Origin: an uncultured Clostridia bacterium
GTDB lineage: Bacteria; Bacillota; Clostridia; TANB77; CAG-508
Direction of reading: 5' to 3'
DNA length: 15,315 bases
Assembly (NCBI GenBank): GCA_947632745.1
Contig: CANRQH010000023.1
Span: 1 to 15,315, forward strand
Shown: positions 7,356 through 13,641 of the stretch, piece after piece
Layout of the letters: each line of letters opens with the position of its first letter
Position numbering within the stretch: the stretch's first letter is position 1
The notes under the pieces: generated by a model
The model's input: only the letters and a program-made list of their open reading frames with translations
Databases searched by the model: none
What the model was told of the DNA's origin: nothing
Position numbers and translations under genes: made by a program

Positions 7356-8491
7356 TTAGGTTTTTCTTCCAGCTCTTGAAATGTTGAGTAATACTCCCAT
7401 TTCACAAAACATTATAAATAATGCTGTTCCGCCATAACTAAAAAATGGTAATGGCATTCCTGTTGCTGGCATTGATGATGTTACTACCGCAATATTTATT
7501 ATTACTTGAATTCCTACCATTGCTGTAATTCCAGCTGCAACTAAGCTTCCAAACATGTCTGGTGCTCTCATTGCAATTAAAACTCCTCTCCATATAAATA
7601 TTGCAAATAATACTAATACAAGTACACATCCTAAAAAACCTAACTCCTCTGCTAAAACAGAGAAAATGAAATCATTGTGTGGCTCTGGTAAATATAAATA
7701 TTTTTGTTTGCTTTGCCCTAAACCTGCTCCAAATAAACCTCCGCGAGCCTATTGCATATAAACTTTGAATTACCTGCCATCCTTTTCCTGTTGCATCTTG
7801 CCAAGGATTTAAGAATGTTGTAACCCTTTTTAATCTATAATCTGAGAGGAATATTAATGCACCTAACGCTGGAACTCCTCCTATTATTCCGTGGAATAAG
7901 TATTTGCCAAAATTTACATCCAGCAAGTATCATCATTATTCCCACTATTCCTATTATTACTATAGAAACACTCATGTGTGGCTCTAAAAGTAATAGTATT
8001 AATATAGGAACAAGACATATAATATGTTTTAGCCACCCTTTTACAAAGTATTTTAATTCTTCTCTATCTTTTGTTAACAATCCTGCATAAAATACTATCA
8101 TACCAAACTTAACAAGCTCTGAGGGTTGAAATGATAATGTATCTGTTATGCCTATCCACCTTTTTGCATTATTAACTGTTCTTCCAAAAAACAACACAGC
8201 AATTAAAAGTATTACTGATATTACATATGCAGCTATATAAAATTTTTTATAAAATCTATAATCTATTTTAGATATAAATCCCATTGCGCAAAGTCCTAAT
8301 GCTGCAAAAATAGCTTGTTTTATAAAAAACGAATAACTATTTCCGTTTTCTCCTCTTAATGCTATTGGAGAACTTGCAGATAGCACCATAATTAACCCTA
8401 AAGTTAATAACAGTAATACTGTTATTAATAAGGTATAGTCTATTGGATTATCTAAAAAACTTGAAAATTTCTTATTTTTATTTTTAGCCAC
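7356..8491 (-). pseudogene. ftsW: FtsW/SpoVE lipid II polymerase gene, interrupted by two +1 frameshifts
   Basis: This SEDS-family gene (septal or spore peptidoglycan glycosyltransferase, about 10 TM segments) is readable only in three frames. Frame one, 8491-7919, gives 191 residues (NPIDYTLLITVLLL, RWIG..LSFQPSELVKFG, LLLEPHMS). An extra base near 7918 shifts to frame two, 7917-7744, 58 residues (YRLKRVTTFLNPW, QVIQSLYAIGS). An extra base near 7743 shifts to frame three, 7742-7356, 128 residues (GGLFGAGLGQSKQKYLYLPE, HNDFIF, TGMPLPFFSYGGTAL, LLNISRAG). Removing both bases restores 377 residues with every family motif in order. The start is GTG at 8491, after GGGGAG. The gene sits in a live mur cluster and the family is normally essential, so sequencing or assembly error is as likely as true decay. 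FtsW and SpoVE cannot be separated here. Confidence 0.9.
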
Positions 8492-8563
8492 TAGAACTTT
8501 TCTCCCCTTTCAAATTCCTGATAAACAGGTTTTAGCTTATGCTTTTGTAAAATATTTTTTGTT

Positions 8564-9544
8564 TTAAATCATTAAAATTCCTATTATACATACCAATAAT
8601 GTAATTACTGAAAAAACTCTAACAACTTTATTTTCTCCCCATCCAGATAATTCAAAGTGGTGATGAAGTGGTGCCATTCTAAAGATTCTGTTTCCTGTTT
8701 TTTTATAGTAATAAACTTGAATTATCACAGATAAGGTTTCAATTATTGGTACAAAAGCTATTACAAGTAATAATAGCGGCATTTTCAAATATAATGCAAA
8801 ACATGAAATTAGACCTCCTAAAAATAGTGAGCCTGTGTCTCCCATCATAACTTTTGCTGGATGAAGATTAAACATTAAAAATCCTAAAATGCTTCCAACT
8901 GCAATGCTTCCTAATATTGCAACTTCACCTACTGATTTTATCATTGCAATTACTGTTAAACATGTTATTATAATTGCGCATACACTTGAAGATAGTCCAT
9001 CTACTCCATCTGTTAAATTAACGCTATTGGTTGTTGCAAGTATTACTATAATTGCAAATGGTATATATAAACAAATTGGTAATGTAATTTCTTTTTTTAT
9101 AATTGGTATAAATATTTCTGTTCCATAGTTTGAAAATTTCATTATAAAAAGTGTATATAATATAGATATAATAAGTAAACCAATCATTTTGTATGCAGGT
9201 TTTAAACCTTTTGTATTTTGTAATACTAGTTTTTTAAAATCGTCTACAAATCCTACTATTCCAAATCCTATTGTTAAACAAAGCATTGGAATTAGGTTTC
9301 GAGCTAAATTTGTCTCACCATTTAGTTTATAATACAAATATGTTCCTGTTGTACATATTACAATGGAAAGCATAAATATTATTCCTCCCATTGTAGGTGT
9401 CCCTTGTTTTTTTAGGTGTGATTTTGGTCCTTCTTCTCTTTCTATCTGTCCTATATTTATTTTTTTTAATATTGGTATAATAATTAATGCAAGTACTACC
9501 GTTACTGCAAAACTTATTAAAAGTATTGTTGTTTGAATATTCAT
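8564..9544 (-). CDS. mraY: MraY, phospho-MurNAc-pentapeptide translocase
   Basis: Integral membrane enzyme that joins UDP-MurNAc-pentapeptide to undecaprenyl phosphate, making lipid I. The 326 residues with about ten hydrophobic helices match the family. Visible motifs are KKQGTPTMGG (45-54), the aspartate pair in VGFVDDFKK (D101, D102), NLTDGVDGL (176-184), the catalytic-loop MGDTGS (234-239) and APLHHHFE (291-298) with the conserved histidine triplet. The ATG lies 3 bp after the murE stop, and its AAAGG ribosome binding site is inside the end of murE, which indicates translational coupling. The gene that follows is ftsW, 72 bp away; murD, often found here, is absent. Confidence 0.96.
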   Translation of the reverse strand: MNIQTTILLISFAVTVVLALIIIPILKKINIGQIEREEGPKSHLKKQGTPTMGGIIFMLSIVICTTGTYLYYKLNGETNLARNLIPMLCLTIGFGIVGFVDDFKKLVLQNTKGLKPAYKMIGLLIISILYTLFIMKFSNYGTEIFIPIIKKEITLPICLYIPFAIIVILATTNSVNLTDGVDGLSSSVCAIIITCLTVIAMIKSVGEVAILGSIAVGSILGFLMFNLHPAKVMMGDTGSLFLGGLISCFALYLKMPLLLLVIAFVPIIETLSVIIQVYYYKKTGNRIFRMAPLHHHFELSGWGENKVVRVFSVITLLVCIIGILMI

Positions 9545-9547
9545 TTT

Positions 9548-11032
9548 TTATTTACCTTTCTTAAGTTTTTCGTTAATTATGTCACTTATAACCTTTCTTT
9601 CGTCAAAAGGATATTTTTTACCATTTATTTCTTGATATGGCTCATGTCCTTTGCCCGCCAGAACTATAATATCATTTTTGTTTGCCATATCTATTGCTTT
9701 TTTTATGGCTTCTGTTCTGTCTACTATAACCTCATATTTTCCTTTTGTTTTTTTGATTCCCACTTCTATTTGGTCTATAATTGCTTTAGGGTCTTCTGTT
9801 CTTGGATTATCTGATGTTATAATTGTGTAATCTGCAACTTTTCCAGAAATTTCTCCCATTATAGGACGTTTTCTTGTGTCTCTATCTCCACCACAACCAA
9901 ATACTGATATTACTCTTCCTCTAGTATAAGAACTTACTGCTTGAAGTATGCTTTCCAGACTTTCTGGTGAGTGAGCATAGTCTATCATTATTGGTATTTC
10001 TAATTTATTTTCAACCATTTCTGATCTTCCTGGAACTTTTATTTTTTCTAATGCTTCCTTTATAATTTGACCTTCTATTCCTAATTTTTTACATACACAT
10101 ATTGCAGCTAGTGCATTGTAAACTGTAAATCTTCCTGGTATATCTACTTTTATTCTTTCATTTCTGTCTGTTAATTTTACTTTAAAGTCTACATATGAAT
10201 TTGTTACAGTTATATCTTTTGCTAAAAAGTTTCCAGTATTATCTATACCATATCCTGTTATATCACTATCTGGGAATAGTTTTGGAATTTTGTTTCCTTG
10301 CAAATCATCTATATTTACAAAACCTGTTTTACACATTTTGAATAATTTTAATTTTGATTCTAAATAGTCTTCCATGTTTGGATGTTCAAGCTTGCTTATG
10401 TGGTCTTCAGAAAAGTTTGTAAATACTACTAAATCAAAATTACAGCCATCTGTTCTATGTAATTTTAAACTTTGAGAAGATACCTCCATTACAACATATT
10501 CTACTTTTTCTTTTACCATTTGAGCAAAAGTCCTTTGTAAATCTATACTTTCTGGAGTGGTTTTATCTGAATCTTCTTGCCTTTTTCCATTTATATATGT
10601 TGCTATTGTTCCTATTAGTCCTACCTTTTTTCCAGCTTTTTCAAGAATTTCTTTTATCATAAATGTTGTTGTTGTTTTTCCCTTTGTTCCTGTAACTCCT
10701 ATTAATTTGAATTTTGTTGATGGGTCTGAATAAAAATTGCATGCTACCTTAGCTAAAAATTCTCTTGTGTTTTTACTTACTATTAATGTTACATCTTTAG
10801 GTAGTTTTAATTTTTTTAAATCATATGTTTCATCTACTGCTATAGCTATTGCGCCATTTTCTATAGCTTGATTTATGTATTCATGTCCATCTGACTCAAA
10901 ACCAATTATTGCAACAAATAAAAATCCTTCTTTTATATTTTTTGAATTGCTTTCAATTCCTTTTATCTCTATGTCTAATTCTCCTTTGGCTTTTAATCCT
11001 TCTATTCCATTTAGGATATTTTTTAAATTCAT
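9548..11032 (-). CDS. murE: MurE, UDP-MurNAc-tripeptide ligase, predicted meso-DAP specific
   Basis: Cytoplasmic ATP-dependent ligase adding the third residue to UDP-MurNAc-L-Ala-D-Glu. At 494 residues it has normal length. The ATP loop is GVTGTKGKT (112-120). TTPESIDLQ (158-166) and MEVSSQSL (182-189) belong to the substrate and metal site. YLESKLKLF (223-231) includes K227, the lysine that is carbamylated in the family. The central-domain motif FGCGGDRDTRKRP (378-390) is present. DNPRTEDP (408-415) is the signature for meso-diaminopimelate rather than lysine, so the wall is probably DAP-type. An ideal ribosome binding site, AAAGGAGG, lies 7 nt before the ATG. It is the first gene of the leftward mur cluster in this window. 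Confidence 0.96.
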   Translation of the reverse strand: MNLKNILNGIEGLKAKGELDIEIKGIESNSKNIKEGFLFVAIIGFESDGHEYINQAIENGAIAIAVDETYDLKKLKLPKDVTLIVSKNTREFLAKVACNFYSDPSTKFKLIGVTGTKGKTTTTFMIKEILEKAGKKVGLIGTIATYINGKRQEDSDKTTPESIDLQRTFAQMVKEKVEYVVMEVSSQSLKLHRTDGCNFDLVVFTNFSEDHISKLEHPNMEDYLESKLKLFKMCKTGFVNIDDLQGNKIPKLFPDSDITGYGIDNTGNFLAKDITVTNSYVDFKVKLTDRNERIKVDIPGRFTVYNALAAICVCKKLGIEGQIIKEALEKIKVPGRSEMVENKLEIPIMIDYAHSPESLESILQAVSSYTRGRVISVFGCGGDRDTRKRPIMGEISGKVADYTIITSDNPRTEDPKAIIDQIEVGIKKTKGKYEVIVDRTEAIKKAIDMANKNDIIVLAGKGHEPYQEINGKKYPFDERKVISDIINEKLKKGK

Positions 11033-11094
11033 TGATTTTCCTCCTTTATGGTTATTAAAGTAAAAAAAATAATTATTTCCAATTTTACTAACTT

Positions 11095-11123
11095 ATTATA
11101 TATCAAAATGTGGTTTTTGTATA
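11095..11123 (-). promoter_or_regulatory. Promoter of the murE-mraY-ftsW-murG cluster
   Basis: TATACA, a 17-bp spacer and a consensus TATAAT on the minus strand, giving a leader of about 60 nt before murE. The -10 is strong and the -35 weak. Confidence 0.5.
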
Positions 11124-11180
11124 GTTTTTTTTTACTTTTTTATATTTTTTTTAAATAAATTAATTCTTCTTTTAATTTTT

Positions 11181-11195
11181 ATGTATTAAATACAT
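11181..11195. promoter_or_regulatory. Perfect 7-1-7 palindrome between divergent promoters (possible operator)
   Basis: ATGTATT-A-AATACAT lies between the murE promoter and the promoter of the rightward 59-residue gene. The 7-1-7 layout is that of Fur-family boxes, but the sequence is not a PerR or Fur consensus. In DNA this AT-rich, such a palindrome can occur by chance. Confidence 0.35.
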
Positions 11196-11224
11196 ATTTA
11201 TTCTAAAAAATTTTTTTAAATCTA

Positions 11225-11253
11225 TTGCACTAAAAAAAAATTTGTGGTATAAA
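11225..11253 (+). promoter_or_regulatory. Promoter of the 59-residue protein gene
   Basis: TTGCAC, a 17-bp spacer and TATAAA, with TGG directly before the -10 forming an extended -10. The start point would be near 11260, giving a leader of about 75 nt. Confidence 0.6.
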
Positions 11254-11282
11254 AAATTAAATGAGGCTATTTTATCCAATAT

Positions 11283-11297
11283 TTGAGAAATTCTCAA
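11283..11297. promoter_or_regulatory. Perfect palindrome in the leader of the 59-residue protein gene
   Basis: TTGAGAA-A-TTCTCAA falls about 25-40 nt after the predicted transcription start and before the ribosome binding site. It could be an operator downstream of the promoter or, as RNA, a five-pair stem with a five-base loop. I do not recognise the motif. Confidence 0.35.
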
Positions 11298-11333
11298 TAT
11301 AGATTTATGCCTTGGAAAGGAATGTGATTAACC

Positions 11334-11513
11334 ATGAGTGAAAATGAAGAAAATAAAAAGCAAAAAAAGGAAATTCAAGTTATAAATGGAGATGGAACAG
11401 ACTTAAATATATCACCAGTTTATGACCATATAAAATCCTCTCATACTCCGTCTAATGATAAGAAAAAAGAAGATATAGTAATTCCTAAAGGTTCATCGGA
11501 TAAAAAGAAGTAA
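11334..11513 (+). CDS. Small charged protein, 59 residues, unknown function
   Basis: A 59-codon frame from ATG to TAA, rich in Lys, Glu and Asp, with no signal peptide or membrane segment. The centre has a less charged stretch, EIQVINGDGTDLNISPVYDH (13-32), and near the end comes IVIPKG (49-54), flanked by lysine-rich segments. This suggests a short conserved core between disordered ends. Support for expression is good: an extended -10 promoter upstream, AAAGGA about 12 nt before the ATG, and a strong terminator directly after the stop. I do not recognise a function. It is divergent from the murE cluster. Confidence 0.7.
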   Translation: MSENEENKKQKKEIQVINGDGTDLNISPVYDHIKSSHTPSNDKKKEDIVIPKGSSDKKK

Positions 11514-11518
11514 AAAAA

Positions 11519-11566
11519 GTCCTAAAATCTAGATTTATTCTAAATTTTAGGACCTTTTATTTTTAT
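11519..11566. terminator. Bidirectional hairpin terminator between convergent small genes
   Basis: Arms 11519-11533 and 11539-11553 form a 15-bp stem with one mismatch and a five-base loop. T-rich sequence follows on the plus strand (TTTTATTTTTATT), and seven T follow on the minus strand. It therefore ends both the 59-residue gene and the leftward 111-residue gene. Confidence 0.88.
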
Positions 11567-11600
11567 TATATATATATTGGAATAATTATGTTAAACTTTT

Positions 11601-11936
11601 TTAATTATTTGCCCATCTTAGCATTTTGATGTCTTTATATTTTTCAAGTACTGTGCTATATTTTTCGTATTCTTCTTCCCATAAAACATTTGGAACTTTA
11701 TCAAATGCTTTAAAAATTTTTTCCGCTTCTTTTAAGTATATTAATTGTTCTTGTATACTTAATTTTTCATATCTCTTAGAGAATTCATATAATTTATCTA
11801 AAGTCTGGTTGGCTTCTATAAAGCTCCAGAAGTCTTTTACATTCATACCAAATAGCTTTATTTGCAATACGGCATATGCAATTAATGCAAATATTACTAA
11901 TATTAATATATATATCAAAATTAACATTCCTTTCAT
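11601..11936 (-). CDS. Small membrane-anchored protein of unknown function (111 residues)
   Basis: One N-terminal hydrophobic segment (about residues 4-25) is followed by a charged, helical, presumably cytoplasmic domain with the sequences VKDFWSFIEANQTLDKLY and KIFKAFDKVPNVLWEEEY near the middle and end. I chose the ATG at 11936: AAGGTGAT lies just upstream, whereas the GTG at 11945 lies within that ribosome binding site. The promoter is excellent (TTGCAA, 17 bp, TATAAT with extended TG) and is overlaid by a four-fold repeat that looks like a PhoP/WalR-type operator. This makes it the best candidate here for control by a PhoB-class response regulator. The family and function are not recognised. 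Confidence 0.8.
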   Translation of the reverse strand: MKGMLILIYILILVIFALIAYAVLQIKLFGMNVKDFWSFIEANQTLDKLYEFSKRYEKLSIQEQLIYLKEAEKIFKAFDKVPNVLWEEEYEKYSTVLEKYKDIKMLRWANN

Positions 11937-11974
11937 TTTTATCACCTTCTTATTACACTCCTTTGTACACCTTA

Positions 11975-12003
11975 ATTATAACATATTTGTAATAAAATTG
12001 CAA
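11975..12003 (-). promoter_or_regulatory. Promoter of the 111-residue membrane protein gene
   Basis: TTGCAA, a 17-bp spacer and TATAAT preceded by TG-T (extended -10) on the minus strand. Leader of about 30 nt. The -35 box coincides with one half-site of the four-fold repeat. Confidence 0.75.
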
Positions 12004-12026
12004 CTTTTTTGTAACATTTTTGTAAT
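11988..12026. promoter_or_regulatory. Four TGTAAY-like half-sites at 11-bp period: candidate PhoP/WalR-family operator
   Basis: On the plus strand TGTAAT (11988), TGCAAC (11999), TGTAAC (12010) and TGTAAT (12021) begin exactly 11 bp apart with 5-bp spacers. Three fit the WalR half-site TGTWAH and the fourth differs by one base. On the minus strand the same array reads TTACAA-type repeats like PhoP boxes. OmpR/PhoB-family regulators bind such direct repeats head to tail. The array overlaps the -35 of the leftward promoter and lies about 55-90 bp upstream of the -35 of the rightward CDF gene, so it could act on either. Binding is inferred. Confidence 0.6.
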
Positions 12027-12079
12027 ATTGGCTTAAAATATTTATCTTATAATAATTTGCCTTTATTTTTCATGAAATA

Positions 12080-12108
12080 TTCACATTTTATTTATATTAT
12101 GATATAAT
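12080..12108 (+). promoter_or_regulatory. Promoter of the CDF transporter gene
   Basis: TTCACA, a 17-bp spacer and TATAAT; five of six and six of six matches to sigma-A consensus. Leader of about 25 nt. Confidence 0.7.
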
Positions 12109-12139
12109 TTAATTTAATTTATCAAAAGGGATGATATAA

Positions 12140-13003
12140 ATGGAAAATAATCGATTTGAACAAACCAAAAAGGTTGGAATTCTAGGTATTTTGGGTAATG
12201 TTATATTATTAATTTTAAAAGGTGCCATAGGCTTTACAACTAGAAGTCAAGCAATGATTGCAGATAGCTTAAATAGTGCAGGTGATATTTTTGCTTCACT
12301 TATGACTTTTATTGGTAACAAAATTGCAAGCCACCCACAAGATAATGACCACAACTTTGGGCATGGAAAGGCAGAATACATCTTTTCTATGTTTATTGGT
12401 ATATCTATGTTTGTTGTTTGTTGTAAATTGCTTTATGACTCAATTCACACTTTAATATTTGGAAGTGAACTAAAATTTTCTTGGATTTTAGTTGTTACTT
12501 GTATCTTAACTATTGTTATAAAATTATCTTTATATTTATATACAAGAGCTGTTGCTAAAAAATTTGATAATATTTTGTTAAATGCTAATATGAATGATCA
12601 CAGAAATGACTGTATTATAACTACTTTTACATTAATTGCAGTACTTCTTACATTAAAAAATATATATTGGTTTGATAGTTTAACAGGTATTGGTATTTCT
12701 ATTTGGATTGGATATATTGGAATTAAGTTTTTAATTGAAAGTTACAATGTTTTAATGGATGTTTCTGTTGACAAAAACACCGAAGAATTAATCCTTGATA
12801 TTATAAACTCTTATTCAGATGTAAAAAAAATAAATAGTATTTCTTCTACCCCTGTTGGGTATAAATATATAATTTTTATTGTAATTGCAGTAGATGGAAA
12901 TATGACAACTTTTGATAGCCATTCTTTAGCAGATAGCATAGAACTTGATATTTCAAAATTAGATAAAGTTTATAAAACTATAGTTCACATTGAACCTTTT
13001 TAA
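12140..13003 (+). CDS. Cation diffusion facilitator (CDF) metal exporter, probably Mn2+
   Basis: A 287-residue proton-coupled divalent-metal exporter with about six TM helices (residues 12-205) and a cytoplasmic C-terminal domain (about 210-287). The TM2 metal site is N45-x-x-x-D49 (ADSLNSAGD) and the TM5 site D153-x-x-x-D157 (DHRND). Zinc CDFs normally have H-x-x-x-D in TM5; the Asn-Asp/Asp-Asp set is the pattern of manganese exporters such as MntE and MneP/MneS, so Mn2+ is the likeliest cargo. The loop DHNFGHGKAEY (70-80) and the final HIEP (283-286) are family-typical. The ATG follows AAAAGGG at 9 nt. No clear terminator follows, so read-through into the 130-residue gene is possible, although that gene has its own promoter. 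The family is certain; the substrate is inferred. Confidence 0.9.
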   Translation: MENNRFEQTKKVGILGILGNVILLILKGAIGFTTRSQAMIADSLNSAGDIFASLMTFIGNKIASHPQDNDHNFGHGKAEYIFSMFIGISMFVVCCKLLYDSIHTLIFGSELKFSWILVVTCILTIVIKLSLYLYTRAVAKKFDNILLNANMNDHRNDCIITTFTLIAVLLTLKNIYWFDSLTGIGISIWIGYIGIKFLIESYNVLMDVSVDKNTEELILDIINSYSDVKKINSISSTPVGYKYIIFIVIAVDGNMTTFDSHSLADSIELDISKLDKVYKTIVHIEPF

Positions 13004-13064
13004 TAAATATTTATGAAAATTGGACTTCAAAATCCTAATATTCAATCTTCTCTAGTTAACATAA

Positions 13065-13105
13065 ATAGCGCTATCTTTGACTTTTTTGACTATTTGTAGT
13101 ATAAT
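13065..13105 (+). promoter_or_regulatory. Promoter of the 130-residue gene with an upstream palindrome
   Basis: TTGACT (13077-13082), a 17-bp spacer and TATAAT (13100-13105) form a strong sigma-A promoter. The 10-bp palindrome ATAGCGCTAT (13065-13074) ends two bases before the -35 and could be a regulator site. A second TTGACT at 13086 is too close to the -10 to act as a -35. Confidence 0.65.
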
Positions 13106-13146
13106 TTATATAGATTAATAAATTACCTAAAAAAGGAGGAATTTCT

Positions 13147-13539
13147 ATGGGATTAATGGATAATATTCGTGGATTTTTTTCAGGTTCAAAAAATAATCAA
13201 CCTTCACAACCACAAATAAATGAGGAGTATGAAAAATCAAGACTTGCAAATAGAATAGTTGATTTAGTAAATAGCATAAAGAGAATAAATAGCTTTGATA
13301 GTAGTGTATGGAATTTATCAAATGTTTCTAGTTATACATTAAAAAGCAAAAGTTTAGATGAACTACAAAAACTTAATGATAGTTTAGAAAGAAGGCTTTC
13401 GGATCTTACTAGACAAAGCCAAAGAAAAAATACAAAAGCCGAAGAACTTGAAGCTTCTAAATGGACAGGTCAAAAGCCTCAAAATATGAGTAATCATGAT
13501 TTTGATAGATTTCAAAAATCTGATGATAGTGCAAGATAA
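13147..13539 (+). CDS. Hypothetical protein, 130 residues, probably helical and soluble
   Basis: No family recognised. The N-terminus MGLMDNIRGFFSG could form a short amphipathic helix. A polar linker rich in N, Q, P and S follows (14-24), then two helical, charged segments (about 25-50 and 69-104) with coiled-coil character (LDELQKLNDSLERRLSDL), and a polar C-terminal tail with no membrane segment. The start is secure: AAAAAAGGAGGA lies 6 nt before the ATG. The gene has its own strong promoter and a hairpin terminator 9 bp after the stop, so it is a single-gene unit that converges on clpC. A scaffold or membrane-associating role would be guesswork. Confidence 0.8.
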   Translation: MGLMDNIRGFFSGSKNNQPSQPQINEEYEKSRLANRIVDLVNSIKRINSFDSSVWNLSNVSSYTLKSKSLDELQKLNDSLERRLSDLTRQSQRKNTKAEELEASKWTGQKPQNMSNHDFDRFQKSDDSAR

Positions 13540-13548
13540 TAAAAATAT

Positions 13549-13585
13549 AGACGTTGCATTTTAAACAACGTCTTTTTATTTTTTT
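13549..13585 (+). terminator. Hairpin terminator after the 130-residue gene
   Basis: AGACGTTG (13549-13556) pairs with CAACGTCT (13566-13573) around a nine-base loop and runs into TTTTATTTTTTTT. Confidence 0.85.
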
Positions 13586-13596
13586 TAATTAAATAA

Positions 13597-13636
13597 AAAG
13601 TGATGATTTTTTCTTCGTCACCAAAATCATCACTTT
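13597..13636 (-). terminator. Hairpin terminator after clpC
   Basis: Arms 13597-13610 and 13623-13636 pair perfectly (14 bp) around a 12-base loop. On the minus strand the stem runs into TTATTT, giving a T-rich tail; on the plus strand TTTAATTTTTATTTT follows, so it may also work in reverse. It lies 5 bp after the clpC stop. Confidence 0.85.
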
Positions 13637-13641
13637 AATTT

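Noticed and set aside
7356..7571. Separate small gene starting at the ATG at 7571
   Set aside because: The peptide continues upstream in the same frame as the FtsW C-terminus; the ATG is an internal methionine and has no suitable ribosome binding site.
7743..7918. Programmed +1 frameshifting in ftsW
   Set aside because: Neither site resembles a known +1 slippery signal such as the RF2 CTT-TGA context, and two independent shifts would be needed; mutation or sequence error is simpler.
11181..11297. PerR, Fur or CodY boxes in the murE upstream region
   Set aside because: The geometry is similar but neither palindrome matches those consensus sequences, so no regulator is named.
11937..11945. 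GTG at 11945 as the start of the small membrane protein
   Set aside because: This codon lies within the AAGGTGAT ribosome binding site; the ATG at 11936 has the proper spacing.
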